Positions 1-7,542 of a DNA stretch of 15,558 bases are shown here, piece after piece (position 1 is the stretch's first letter; the number at the start of each line of letters is the position of its first letter). Source of the DNA: Candidatus Roizmanbacteria bacterium RIFCSPHIGHO2_02_FULL_43_11 (lineage in GTDB: Bacteria > Patescibacteriota > Microgenomatia > UBA1406 > HO2-37-13b); assembly GCA_001789515.1 (NCBI GenBank), contig MFZT01000047.1, forward strand, positions 14,394-29,951, written 5' to 3'. A program made the translations under genes and the position numbers. The notes under the pieces were generated by a model. The model worked only from the letters and a program-made list of their open reading frames with translations. It made no database searches and had not been told where the DNA came from.

Positions 1-271
1 TTCTTAAACCCCCTGGATACCCAGAATAGCGAGTATATATTTTCTGCTGCTCCTTTCTTCCTGTTATTTTAATATGTTGCGCATTTATGACAATAACATG
101 ATCGCCACCATCTACATGTGATGAAAATGAGGGCTTACCCTTTCCCATAAGTTTTCCCGCTATATCTGTTGCCATACGGCCAAGCACTTGTCCTTTCACA
201 TCAATAAGATGCCACATTCTCACGACATCCTCATTTTTTGTTGCGTGTGTTGTATGTGTAAGATGCGTCAT
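1..271 (-). CDS. rplM: 50S ribosomal protein L13, 3' end cut by window edge
   Basis: The first 90 residues of L13 (uL13), an early-assembly protein of the large subunit. The conserved stretch begins around residue 20 (WHLIDVKGQVLGRMATDIA), followed by VDGGDHVIVINA at about 53-64 and KITGRKEQQKIYTRYSGYPG at 68-87, all typical of bacterial L13. The ATG at 271 is chosen because it overlaps the L17 stop as ATGA and gives the N-terminal extension before WHLID seen in many bacteria; an in-frame Met at residue 19 is a less likely start. The gene continues beyond position 1. S9 commonly follows L13 but lies outside the window. Confidence 0.95.
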   Translation of the reverse strand, partial: MTHLTHTTHATKNEDVVRMWHLIDVKGQVLGRMATDIAGKLMGKGKPSFSSHVDGGDHVIVINAQHIKITGRKEQQKIYTRYSGYPGGLR

Positions 272-711
272 AGTGTTTTTACTCTTTTAACTGACTTTGC
301 TGGAGGCGTGCTTTTTTGCGTATCCTTGACTGGCTCCGCTTGCTGGACCTTTTGCAGTTTTTCTATCCATTCAACACGAACCATTTCAGCAAAATCTCCT
401 TGGCGAGGGCCAAGTTTGACAAGTGACACATATCCGCCAGTTCTGCCTTTCATTACTGGGACCACTTCATCCGTCATAGCACGTATAGCATGCTTATGAG
501 AAAGATAGCGCATAAGCACTTGCTTGTCTGAAGGTTCTCCCCGGATAGCTTTTGCTGTAAGCCTGTCTACAACACTCTTGAGAGCCTTTGCCTTGGTAAG
601 AGTTACCTCTGTTCTCCCATGTTTAATAAAGTTTAAAACGAGCTTTCTCATCAAGGCCTGGTGAGCATCTTGCCCTTTGCTGAATTTGATTTTCTTCACC
701 CCGTGCCTCAT
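268..711 (-). CDS. rplQ: 50S ribosomal protein L17
   Basis: L17 (bL17), a bacteria-specific large-subunit protein near the exit tunnel. It opens with the signature MRHGVKKIKFSKGQDAHQAL and continues with MRKLVLNFIKHGRTEVTLTKAKALK, matching the family over residues 1-118. A Lys/Pro/Gln-rich tail at about 121-147 makes this copy (147 aa) longer than the usual 115-130 aa. The start overlaps the rpoA stop as ATGA and its stop overlaps the L13 start in the same way, so it is probably translated by coupling within the alpha part of the cluster. Confidence 0.97.
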   Translation of the reverse strand: MRHGVKKIKFSKGQDAHQALMRKLVLNFIKHGRTEVTLTKAKALKSVVDRLTAKAIRGEPSDKQVLMRYLSHKHAIRAMTDEVVPVMKGRTGGYVSLVKLGPRQGDFAEMVRVEWIEKLQKVQQAEPVKDTQKSTPPAKSVKRVKTL

Positions 712-1652
712 GACTTATCTTCAAGGGTAACTCCTAATTTCTCGATCTCCTTTTCAATAAGCGTGATCGATTTTCTCCCGACGCCTTTGAGATTTACCAG
801 GGCTTCCTGGCCTCGTTCAACAAGATCTCCAACTGTCTCGATCTTCTCCCTTAGTAAGGCATTGATCACTCTGGTTGGCAAATCAAGTTCGTCAATAATA
901 ATCTCATATACCTGTGGATCTACCTCTTTGCCATCTTTGCTTGCAAGCGCACTTTCATTTTTACTCCTTCGCTCAGAGTCATCATTCCCAGACATGATGT
1001 AAATAAAGTACGAACCAAGTGTATGAGAAGCATCTTTTAATGCATCGTTCGGTGTGACTGAACCGTCTGTCCAAATTTCAAGCGTTAATTTATCAAAGTT
1101 GCTTCTGCGTCCCACACGTTCATCTGAAACTGTAAAGGCAGATCTTGTAACAGGTGAAAAGACTGAATCCATGGCAAGAAGGCCAAATTCTTTTTTCTCC
1201 TTTTCTTCAGATGGACTAAACCCGATACCTTTTTCAACGGTAAGGCTTATGTCGAGTTTTGCGCTCGCAGAGGTGATTTCAGCAATGTATTGATCATTGT
1301 TTACAACATCAATATCTCCACCTTTAAAGTCAGCCCCTTTTATCTTGCCTTTCCCTTTTGCCGAAAAATCCATGGTAAAAGGTCCATTCCCGGCGGTTTT
1401 AAATCGAAGCTCTTTGAGATTAAGAATGATCTCCAGCCCAGATTCTTTGATGCCCTCAAGTGTTGAAAAAGCATGGACCATACCATTGATCTTTACATAG
1501 GTGATTGCAGCTCCTTCGATGGTTGACAGCAAAACCCTGCGTAGGGCATTCCCCATACTATTACCAAATCCTGCAGGCAATGGAGAAAATTCAAATTTCC
1601 CATACGTTGCACTTGATTCTATTTTTTTCGTTGTAAAATTAGGCTCCAACAT
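708..1652 (-). CDS. rpoA: DNA-directed RNA polymerase alpha subunit
   Basis: The alpha subunit, whose dimer scaffolds assembly of core RNA polymerase. Residues 1-222 form the N-terminal domain, with the dimerisation motif GFGNSMGNALRRVLLSTIEG at 28-47. A charged linker covers about 222-248. The C-terminal DNA-binding domain covers 249-310 (IDELDLPTRVINALL, then LKGVGRKSITLIEKEI). By my alignment Arg261 and Asn264 match E. coli Arg265 and Asn268, the UP-element contacts, so recognition of AT-rich upstream DNA is probably kept. The 314-aa length is close to normal. It sits between S4 and L17, with 5 bases to S4 and an ATGA overlap with L17. No Shine-Dalgarno is visible. Confidence 0.98.
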   Translation of the reverse strand: MLEPNFTTKKIESSATYGKFEFSPLPAGFGNSMGNALRRVLLSTIEGAAITYVKINGMVHAFSTLEGIKESGLEIILNLKELRFKTAGNGPFTMDFSAKGKGKIKGADFKGGDIDVVNNDQYIAEITSASAKLDISLTVEKGIGFSPSEEKEKKEFGLLAMDSVFSPVTRSAFTVSDERVGRRSNFDKLTLEIWTDGSVTPNDALKDASHTLGSYFIYIMSGNDDSERRSKNESALASKDGKEVDPQVYEIIIDELDLPTRVINALLREKIETVGDLVERGQEALVNLKGVGRKSITLIEKEIEKLGVTLEDKS

Positions 1653-1657
1653 AAAAT

Positions 1658-2278
1658 TTAACGTGAGTAAAACTCAATAACGGCCTGCAGATTTATCTCC
1701 TCTACAAGCATATCAATGCCAGGTTTGTTAATGACCTTGCCAAGAGTTGCTTTTCTCTGAAGCCAATCAGGAGGAGTAATATCTTTTCTGTCAATCATCT
1801 CTTTTACATAAGGAATCTGTGTTGTCGCTCCTTTTTTAAATGAAATTATATCACCCACCTTGATCTGCATTGAAGGAATCGTTGATTTGTTGTTATTTAC
1901 CAGAAAATGTCCATGATTAACAAGTTGCCGGGCTGCAGCCCTTGTTGGAGTAAATCCAAGTTTATATACCACATTGTCAAGTCTGGATTCGAGGAGTTGA
2001 ATGAGTAGAGTGCTGGTATTCCCCAGCGTTCGACTTGCCTCCTCAAAGTATTTATGCAATTGTGATTCTGTAAGTCCATACATACGTCGGATTTTTTGCT
2101 TATCCCTCAATTGGAGGCCATATTCGGTCACTTTTGGATAGCGCGTGTTTGGTTTCTGTCCAGGCCGAATATTCATTCGGCGCAGCAAACTTGCGTGAGC
2201 TTTGGTACCAATACCTCTCAGTCCAAGGTCAATACCCTCTCTACGAGCCAATTTGTTTCGCGGGCCAGTGTATCTCAT
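1658..2278 (-). CDS. rpsD: 30S ribosomal protein S4, zinc-free form
   Basis: S4 (uS4), a primary 16S rRNA binder that nucleates assembly of the small-subunit body. The N-terminus MRYTGPRNKLARREGIDLGL lacks the Cys pairs of zinc-binding S4, so it is the C-minus type. The S4 RNA-binding domain lies at about 95-150 (LLESRLDNVVYKLGF, then TRAAARQLVNHGHFLVN). The length of 206 aa is normal. It sits 8 bases after S11 and 5 bases before rpoA, the usual alpha-operon order, in which S4 is the known autoregulator in E. coli. No S4 leader pseudoknot was recognised here. Confidence 0.98.
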   Translation of the reverse strand: MRYTGPRNKLARREGIDLGLRGIGTKAHASLLRRMNIRPGQKPNTRYPKVTEYGLQLRDKQKIRRMYGLTESQLHKYFEEASRTLGNTSTLLIQLLESRLDNVVYKLGFTPTRAAARQLVNHGHFLVNNNKSTIPSMQIKVGDIISFKKGATTQIPYVKEMIDRKDITPPDWLQRKATLGKVINKPGIDMLVEEINLQAVIEFYSR

Positions 2279-2286
2279 ATTAATTG

Positions 2287-2664
2287 TTATCCTTTTCTCA
2301 TTTTAGGTGGTCGAACACCATTATGAGGGATTGGCGTAATATCCATAATCTTAATAATATCGACCCCTGAAGCCCTGATTGCTTTAAGAGCGGCCATTCT
2401 TCCTGGCCCAATTCCCTTAATATACACAGATGCTTCTCGCATATTGTTTTCATCCAGGGCTTTTTGCAACGTTGATTGGACAGTCACTGTCGATGCATAC
2501 GGCGTTGATTTACGTGTGCCTGAAAAGCCATACATTCCACATGAGCCCGTAAGAAATGGCTGACCTTCATTATCAGTCAACGTGACCAACGTATTATTGT
2601 ACGTTGATGTTACGTAAATACGCCCTTTCTCAACGATTTTTTCTGTTTTGCTCTTTTTGTTCAT
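2287..2664 (-). CDS. rpsK: 30S ribosomal protein S11
   Basis: S11 (uS11), a platform protein of the small subunit. Visible signatures are GFSGTRKSTPYA at about 46-57, GIGPGRMAALKAI at 84-96 and DITPIPHNGVRPPK at 108-121. The HNG triplet includes the Asn that becomes isoaspartate in E. coli S11. The common GPGRESA is GPGRMAA here. I chose the ATG at 2664 (125 aa); an in-frame TTG at 2676 would add four residues (MRYT) but is a weaker start. It follows S13 by 15 bases (3 if the TTG is used) and precedes S4 by 8. Confidence 0.95.
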   Translation of the reverse strand: MNKKSKTEKIVEKGRIYVTSTYNNTLVTLTDNEGQPFLTGSCGMYGFSGTRKSTPYASTVTVQSTLQKALDENNMREASVYIKGIGPGRMAALKAIRASGVDIIKIMDITPIPHNGVRPPKMRKG

Positions 2665-2679
2665 AGTGTATCGCAAATA

Positions 2680-3087
2680 TTATGTTTTCTTTTTTTGCTG
2701 TTGTTGCATACGTGCAATATCATCTTTCTTGAAGGCACCAACGGTCTTCCTCTTCCCTCTATTCGTGCGAGCGTTTGATCGAGTCCTTTGCCCACGTGTT
2801 GGTAGACCTCTTGCATGACGCAACCCTCGGTACGATCCTGTCTCCCGTAGTCGCTTGATATTCAGGTTGACTTCTTCCTTTAATTCTCCCTCAACTTTGT
2901 ACTCAGATACCCCTTGCTGAAGCATTTGGACATGTTTTTCTGTAAGATCCTTGACCTTAATGTTCTCGGAAAGGCCAGCCTTTTTTAAGATGTTTTTTGA
3001 CCTTGTCCACCCAATACCGTAAATCTGGGTTAGTGCAAAGTCAATGTTTTTCTCATCTGGCAAATTTTGTCCTGAAATACGTACCAT
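2680..3087 (-). CDS. rpsM: 30S ribosomal protein S13
   Basis: S13 (uS13), a head protein that contacts the P-site tRNA and bridges to the large subunit. It begins MVRISGQNLPDEKNIDFALT with the IYGIGWTRS motif at 22-30. The C-terminal RNA-binding signature at about 79-111 (RLRETGSYRGLRHARGLPTR, GQRTRSNARTNRGKRK) is canonical. A Gln/Lys-rich tail ends the 135-aa chain. It is preceded by a 69-base AT-rich gap after L36, the longest gap in this part of the cluster. Confidence 0.98.
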   Translation of the reverse strand: MVRISGQNLPDEKNIDFALTQIYGIGWTRSKNILKKAGLSENIKVKDLTEKHVQMLQQGVSEYKVEGELKEEVNLNIKRLRETGSYRGLRHARGLPTRGQRTRSNARTNRGKRKTVGAFKKDDIARMQQQQKKKT

Positions 3088-3156
3088 TTTTTGAACTTTA
3101 ACTCAATTTCAAGCTATAATAAATAAAAAAGGGAAACTATACATTGACAAGTAAGA
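3088..3156. other. AT-rich gap between L36 and S13
   Basis: A 69-base intergenic stretch, very AT-rich. On the minus strand it carries TTGTCA and TATTAT, but they are 23 bases apart, too far for a sigma70-type pair. No hairpin terminator, repeat unit or Shine-Dalgarno is seen. Its function, if any, is unknown. Confidence 0.5.
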
Positions 3157-3270
3157 TTACCCCTGTCTCTGCTTATGCTTTGGGTTTATGCATGTGACAA
3201 CTCTGCGACCGTTTCTAATCCGGATTTCGCAATTTTTGCATATTTTCTTCACTGATGCTTGAACCTTCAT
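3157..3270 (-). CDS. rpmJ: 50S ribosomal protein L36, zinc-binding
   Basis: L36 (bL36), the smallest large-subunit protein, here 37 aa. It opens [20 protein letters not shown] and ends [12 protein letters not shown], so the three Cys and one His zinc ligands (C11, C14, C27, H32) are present. The ATG overlaps the IF-1 stop as ATGA, and the IF-1/L36/S13 order is the standard one for this locus. Confidence 0.97.
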   Translation of the reverse strand: MKVQASVKKICKNCEIRIRNGRRVVTCINPKHKQRQG

Positions 3271-3494
3271 CTTCTGTATCGAATACGGCCACGATCTGGA
3301 TCATAGCGCGTAACTTCAACCTCCACCTTGTCTCCGGGGAGAATCTTTATATAGTTTTTTCTCATTTTCCCTGACAAGTAGCAGATTAACAACCTACCAC
3401 TGTACTGCTCATCAAGCTTTACACGAAACAGAGTGTTGGGAAGGTTCTCTTCAACTTGCCCGGTCACACGTATTACATCATCTGCCTGCATCAT
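3267..3494 (-). CDS. infA: Translation initiation factor IF-1
   Basis: IF-1, a single OB-fold protein that binds the ribosomal A site during initiation. It shows [11 protein letters not shown] at about 18-27, then [20 protein letters not shown] at 41-60 and [11 protein letters not shown] at 64-74, the full family signature. The length is 75 aa. Two consecutive ATG codons start it and either could be used. The map-infA gap is 23 bases with no Shine-Dalgarno. Its stop overlaps the L36 start as ATGA. Confidence 0.98.
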   Translation of the reverse strand: MMQADDVIRVTGQVEENLPNTLFRVKLDEQYSGRLLICYLSGKMRKNYIKILPGDKVEVEVTRYDPDRGRIRYRR

Positions 3495-3517
3495 AAGCTT
3501 TATATTGTACCATAGGG

Positions 3518-4264
3518 CTACGTTAAAATAAAAGTCTCTTTTTCCATCAAAGCAACAGAAGCCTCAAACGTTGCGGCAACACTATGATCGGCACTTCTTA
3601 TGGACCAGCCACCGGACTCATGTGTGATTTCTGACTTCCCCATAGTATACATCACCTCAAGTGCCAGAGTCATTCCTTGTTGTAATTTCAAGGTTTTTTC
3701 CAAAGGTTTGTCAAGAAAACATGGAATGTATGGGTCTTCATGCAATTCAGTTCCTACGCCGTGACCAGTTAACTCTTTAACTATTGAATATCCCTGTTCC
3801 TCTATTGTTGATTGAAACGCAAGTGAAATATGCCCAATTCTATTACCACCATAGGCAACTTTGATTGCTTTGTGCAGAGCCTTTCGTCCCGTTTCAAGAA
3901 AGTGGGTAACATTTGAATCATTAGGTGGTACTTGGATCGTAGTTGCAGAATCAGTATGAAGTCCATTATAGAAGACTCCGATATCTATTGTTACCACATC
4001 CCCATCTTTGATTACCCTTTCAGAAGGAGGAGTATGGACTATCTGCTCATTGATACAGATACAGGATGCCCATGAATACCCATGTACCTTTTTAAACCCC
4101 GGCTCTCCACCAAGAGACAGAATCTTTTTTTCAAGTATATTATTGAGTTCAAGAGTCGTGATGCCAGATCGGGCGTTTTTCTCAGCAAACAAAATCACTT
4201 CATGCAGCATTTTTCCACCAATGCGCATATCTTGGATTTCTTTCTCCGACTTAAACCGTATCAT
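3518..4264 (-). CDS. map: Methionine aminopeptidase, type I
   Basis: Removes the initiator methionine from nascent proteins, using a two-metal site. Ligands matching E. coli D97, D108, H171, E204 and E235 are seen at D94 (TIDIG), D105 (HTDSA), H168 (GHGVG), E203 (ALEVM) and E234 (TFEAS). The second substrate-contacting His is H175 (LHEDP). Residues after some ligands differ from the norm: ALEVM replaces TIEPM and FEA replaces FEH, but no ligand is lost. There is no N-terminal zinc-finger extension, and 248 aa is normal. The ATG lies 14 bases inside the adk end, so translation is probably coupled. Confidence 0.96.
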   Translation of the reverse strand: MIRFKSEKEIQDMRIGGKMLHEVILFAEKNARSGITTLELNNILEKKILSLGGEPGFKKVHGYSWASCICINEQIVHTPPSERVIKDGDVVTIDIGVFYNGLHTDSATTIQVPPNDSNVTHFLETGRKALHKAIKVAYGGNRIGHISLAFQSTIEEQGYSIVKELTGHGVGTELHEDPYIPCFLDKPLEKTLKLQQGMTLALEVMYTMGKSEITHESGGWSIRSADHSVAATFEASVALMEKETFILT

Positions 4265-4796
4265 GCCCCAGCTCTTTCAAAATTGCTGTGTGGACTTCTT
4301 CTATTGACGGATATCCATCAATTTCATGCAGCACCCCAGCCTGTTTGTAAAACTCAATCAGTGGATCCGTGTCTCTGTGAAAAACCTTCAGTCGATGCAT
4401 AATTGTTGCTGCTGACTGGTCGTTTCTTGGATCAATTCTTAGGGCGATGCGCCATAAGGCTTCTTTATCATCAAGCATTACCAAGAGTACTGTATCAATG
4501 TCATGTGAAAAATTTTGTGCTTGATTAACAGTACGAGGAAATCCGTCTATGATATAGCCGTGACTGTTTTCGGGTTTGGACAGATATTCCCGTGCAATTG
4601 CAATAACCTCATCATCTGGTAAAAGATCCCCATGTTCCAGAGTTGTTTTAATCCGTTTTCCCCTCTTCGTACTTTCGTCTGCAATATCTCTGAGAATACC
4701 TCCCATTGCGATATATGGAATCTCAAGTTTTTCTGACAAAAGCTTTCCCTGTGTCGATTTTCCTGATCCAGGAATGCCGATAAGAACAATATTCAT
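4251..4796 (-). CDS. adk: Adenylate kinase, short form lacking the LID domain
   Basis: Interconverts ATP + AMP and 2 ADP. The P-loop GIPGSGKST is at 7-15 and the DGFPRT motif at 84-89. The region that normally holds the LID (about 38 aa, often with zinc Cys) is replaced by a direct join: RIALR at 116-120 runs into IDPRNDQ and then MHRLKVFHRDTDPLIEFY at 133-150. It is thus the short type, 181 aa against about 215. The AMP-site TGD motif reads MGG at 31-33. Secretion, nucleotide and N-terminal processing genes sit together here as secY-(L33)-adk-map-infA. UMP/CMP kinase activity is a less likely alternative, given the locus. Confidence 0.93.
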   Translation of the reverse strand: MNIVLIGIPGSGKSTQGKLLSEKLEIPYIAMGGILRDIADESTKRGKRIKTTLEHGDLLPDDEVIAIAREYLSKPENSHGYIIDGFPRTVNQAQNFSHDIDTVLLVMLDDKEALWRIALRIDPRNDQSAATIMHRLKVFHRDTDPLIEFYKQAGVLHEIDGYPSIEEVHTAILKELGHDTV

Positions 4797-4800
4797 AGTA

Positions 4801-4977
4801 TTAATCTAATTTCTTCTGCTCTTTATGCACCGTTGTTTTTCTGCATACACGGCAGTATTTTTTTAACGTCAATGACTCTGGTGTATTGATTTTATTCCTC
4901 TGCGTAACGTATGTGCGTGTCTTGCATACAGTGCAGTGTAATCCAAATTGTTGTCTGTGCCCTTTCTTTTTTGCCAT
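4801..4977 (-). CDS. rpmG: 50S ribosomal protein L33, zinc-binding, between secY and adk
   Basis: L33 (bL33), a small large-subunit protein near the E site, 58 aa. It begins MAKKKGHRQQFGLHCTVCKT and includes TYVTQRNKINTPESLTLKKY, with a second pair CRVC at 42-45. Cys15, Cys18, Cys42 and Cys45 form a four-Cys zinc site. It is one of very few genes here with a clear Shine-Dalgarno (AGAGGA). Its place is odd: L33 is usually found near secE/nusG or L28, not between secY and adk. The flanking gaps are 18 and 4 bases, so it is a full member of this transcript. Confidence 0.96.
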   Translation of the reverse strand: MAKKKGHRQQFGLHCTVCKTRTYVTQRNKINTPESLTLKKYCRVCRKTTVHKEQKKLD

Positions 4978-4983
4978 AGTTAT

Positions 4984-4989
4984 TCCTCT
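4984..4989 (-). promoter_or_regulatory. Shine-Dalgarno site of L33
   Basis: AGAGGA on the minus strand, six bases before the L33 ATG. It is worth noting because most genes in this cluster have no such site. Confidence 0.7.
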
Positions 4990-4995
4990 GTGAAT

Positions 4996-6282
4996 TTATG
5001 ACTGATACTTTTCATAACTCTTCATCGCAGCCTGAGTTTCCATAAGTTTGAAAGACTCAAGTACTACAGAGACTACGATCAAGACTCCGGTACCACCTAT
5101 GATAAAGTTACTACTATCGGTAGCTGCAGCAACGATGGCTGGCAGTATGGCAATAATACCAAGAAAGAGTGCCCCAAAACTCGTAATTCTGTATACAATG
5201 CGCTGTAGGTATTCCTTTGTTGCAGTACCTGGTCTAATACCTGGTATAAATCCTCCATGCTTTTGAATCTCCTCTGCAATTTTCTCCGGGTTAAATACCA
5301 CAACTGTATAAAAAAAGGTGAAGGCTATGACAAGCAAAAAGTACAATGCATTATACAGAACTCCTTGAGGGTTAAATGTACTTACTAATAATCTGGCAAA
5401 ACCTTGCAGTGCAGGATTTCCTGCATTTGCAAGAAAACTGCCGACAAGTTGTGGGAAAAGAACAAATGAAATGGCAAAGATGATGGGAATGACACCTGCT
5501 TGATTGAGTCTAAGTGGAAGGTAATTTGATGATCCCTGATAGACTCTATTTCCACGAATCCGCTTTGCATAGTACACAGGGACTCTCCGGACAGCCTGAT
5601 TGACAAATACAACAGCAGCAATAACAAGTATCATAAATACACCGATAACTGTCATCGCAATGGCATTCTCCTGCGTCGCTGTTGTTAGAGCTTTCCCGAA
5701 TGTGACTGGAATACGGGCCATAATACCGGCAAATATAAGCATTGAAATGCCATTCCCAATGCCGAATTCAGAAATGAGCTCCCCAAGCCACATAAGGATG
5801 AATGATCCCGCAGTAATAGTTACGACAAACCCAATAAATTCTGCAAATCCTAGATTACTCATAACATTTTGATTCTTCAGCAGTATATACATTCCAATAC
5901 TTTGGGCAATAGTGATTGGAAGAGTAAGAAAACGCGTATATTGATTTATCTTTGCACGGCCATACTCCCCCTCCTTGCTGAGCTGTTCCAGTTTAGGCAC
6001 AATAACAGTAAACAACTGAAGAATAATCGACGCGTTGATATATGGTCCTAACCCTAAAGCCATCACTGAAAAATTAATGAGCGTACCTCCTGAAAAAATA
6101 TCCAGTAGTGAAAAAAAAGCACTTTGTCCAAAAATAGTCTTTAAAGCCTGCCTGTCAACAGATGGCACTGGCAAAAACGCAAACACACGAAAGATTAAAA
6201 ATATAAGAAGTGTGAATAGAATTTTCCTTCGTAGACTTTCATCCTTGAGGAATTGTTTAATTTTATCCAGTGACTGTATCAT
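4996..6282 (-). CDS. secY: Protein translocase subunit SecY
   Basis: The channel subunit of the SecYEG translocon in the cytoplasmic membrane. At 428 aa it shows about ten hydrophobic segments, starting with residues 20-38. Conserved stretches are ALGLGPYINASIILQL (75-90) with PKLEQLSKEGEYGRAKINQY (96-115), GELISEFGIGNGISMLIFAG (167-186), RRVPVYYAKR (232-241), LPLRLNQAGVIPIIFA (255-270) and KHGGFIPGIRPGTATKEYL (341-359). The last is the cytoplasmic loop that engages SecA and the ribosome. The start overlaps the L15 stop as ATGA. Confidence 0.98.
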   Translation of the reverse strand: MIQSLDKIKQFLKDESLRRKILFTLLIFLIFRVFAFLPVPSVDRQALKTIFGQSAFFSLLDIFSGGTLINFSVMALGLGPYINASIILQLFTVIVPKLEQLSKEGEYGRAKINQYTRFLTLPITIAQSIGMYILLKNQNVMSNLGFAEFIGFVVTITAGSFILMWLGELISEFGIGNGISMLIFAGIMARIPVTFGKALTTATQENAIAMTVIGVFMILVIAAVVFVNQAVRRVPVYYAKRIRGNRVYQGSSNYLPLRLNQAGVIPIIFAISFVLFPQLVGSFLANAGNPALQGFARLLVSTFNPQGVLYNALYFLLVIAFTFFYTVVVFNPEKIAEEIQKHGGFIPGIRPGTATKEYLQRIVYRITSFGALFLGIIAILPAIVAAATDSSNFIIGGTGVLIVVSVVLESFKLMETQAAMKSYEKYQS

Positions 6283-6722
6283 ACTTCAATAAGTTTACCA
6301 CCCGCTTTTTCGATTTTGATTTTTGCAAGCTTCGATACAGGCAATGTTACTATTAATGAGACATTCAGTTTCCCTCTGCCAAGAATTTTTGCACCGTATT
6401 TATACGAGGTTTCCGGCACAATAAAATTATCAACCAATGTCTTTATATCAACCCGCGTATTCTCTTTAAGTTTATTTAGTTTCTCTACGTTTACATAAAC
6501 TGGTTTCATGAAGATCGATTTATTGCGACCCTTTCCTCTCAATAAAGGAAATTTTTTCGTTATCTTGTTTTGTCCACCCTCAAAATGTAGAGGAATGCTT
6601 TCTCGAGAACGCTGATGGCGTGTTGTTCCTCTACCTGACTTTGCACCTGCACCACTGCCAAGTCCTCGACCCAGTCTCTTCTTCTTTTTTTGAACTAATG
6701 CAGGTAATTGATGTATAAGCAT
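6279..6722 (-). CDS. rplO: 50S ribosomal protein L15
   Basis: L15 (uL15), a late-assembly large-subunit protein with a long basic N-terminal extension. The glycine-rich stretch RLGRGLGSGAGAKSGRGTT spans 16-34 and FEGGQNKITKKFPLLRGKG spans 47-65, both diagnostic. The C-terminal globular part ends IEKAGGKLIEV. It is 147 aa, a usual length. It directly follows S5 with a 2-base gap; the L30 gene that normally separates S5 and L15 is absent. Confidence 0.97.
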   Translation of the reverse strand: MLIHQLPALVQKKKKRLGRGLGSGAGAKSGRGTTRHQRSRESIPLHFEGGQNKITKKFPLLRGKGRNKSIFMKPVYVNVEKLNKLKENTRVDIKTLVDNFIVPETSYKYGAKILGRGKLNVSLIVTLPVSKLAKIKIEKAGGKLIEV

Positions 6723-6724
6723 AT

Positions 6725-7186
6725 CTATAATCTTTCTCGCAGACTTTTTAACGCTTTCATAACAGCATATGCATTTGTAGTGCTGTTGCGTGAGCGGAGT
6801 ATCTTTCCCGAGGCATTTTTCACTCCACTCAAGGAAAGTATTGTTCTAACAACTCCTCCAACCTTCAAGCCTGTCCCCTGTGGTGCTGGTTTCAAGATAA
6901 TATGTGCTGATTTAAACTTTACGTTAACATCGTGTGGAAGCGTCTCATTATGAATGGGTACTGTAATATAGGCCTTCCTAGCATGCTTGACAGCTTTTTG
7001 AATAGCCTGTGGCACTTCATGCCCTTTACCCAAAGCAAGGCCAATTTTACCTTCTCTATCCCCAACGGCAACAAGTGCAGTAAAGCTAATAGAGTTCCCT
7101 CCTGTTGTTTTCTTCGAGACCCTCTTAATCTCAAGAACTTCTTCTGCAAAACCCTGATTGTCTATTTTGTACGTCGGTCTGCTCAT
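6725..7186 (-). CDS. rpsE: 30S ribosomal protein S5
   Basis: S5 (uS5), which helps maintain decoding accuracy and shapes the mRNA entry channel. The double-stranded-RNA-binding fold lies at about 18-70 with EIKRVSKKTTGG, SFTALVAVGDREGKIGLALG and KGHEVPQAIQKA. The C-terminal domain includes GVKNASGKILRSRNSTTNAY. The length is 153 aa. Gaps to L18 and L15 are 2 bases each. The start codon is preceded by TATATAACT rather than a Shine-Dalgarno. Confidence 0.98.
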   Translation of the reverse strand: MSRPTYKIDNQGFAEEVLEIKRVSKKTTGGNSISFTALVAVGDREGKIGLALGKGHEVPQAIQKAVKHARKAYITVPIHNETLPHDVNVKFKSAHIILKPAPQGTGLKVGGVVRTILSLSGVKNASGKILRSRNSTTNAYAVMKALKSLRERL

Positions 7187-7188
7187 AG

Positions 7189-7539
7189 TTATATAGTAAC
7201 GCCAGCTTCTCTCACTGCCTCAGCTAAGACCTTAACTCGACCCTTATACGGGTAGCAGCCTCTGTCAAAGACAGCCTGTTTAATGTGCTTTTTCTTCATA
7301 ATTTCGGCTAATTCACGACCCACTGTCCGTGCTTTCTCTATACGGTTCATTTTTTCTGACCCCAGCTTTGCATCACTCGCGGCAGCCAAAGTTTGCATTT
7401 TAAAATCGTCAATCACCTGTGCATAAATATGGGAGTTTGACCTATAAACACTTATGCGCGGATGTTCACTACGCCTGACGATTTTAGATCTCACCCTCTG
7501 TTTTATCCTTTCCCTTCTTTTAATAAGCCTGTTTTTCAT
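7189..7539 (-). CDS. rplR: 50S ribosomal protein L18
   Basis: L18 (uL18), the 5S rRNA-binding protein that works with L5 to form the central protuberance. The N-terminus is basic (MKNRLIKRRERIKQRVRSKI), followed by PRISVYRSNSHIYAQVIDD. The C-terminal signature FDRGCYPYKGRVKVLAEAVR is at about 92-111. At 116 aa it has the normal length. Gaps are 3 bases to L6 and 2 bases to S5. Confidence 0.97.
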   Translation of the reverse strand: MKNRLIKRRERIKQRVRSKIVRRSEHPRISVYRSNSHIYAQVIDDFKMQTLAAASDAKLGSEKMNRIEKARTVGRELAEIMKKKHIKQAVFDRGCYPYKGRVKVLAEAVREAGVTI

Positions 7540-7542
7540 ATG

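Noticed and set aside
2665..2676. TTG start adding four residues to S11
   Set aside because: The ATG at 2664 is a stronger start codon and the added residues are not part of the S11 family.
3088..3156. Internal promoter before S13
   Set aside because: TTGTCA and TATTAT are 23 bases apart and no other hexamer pair has acceptable spacing.
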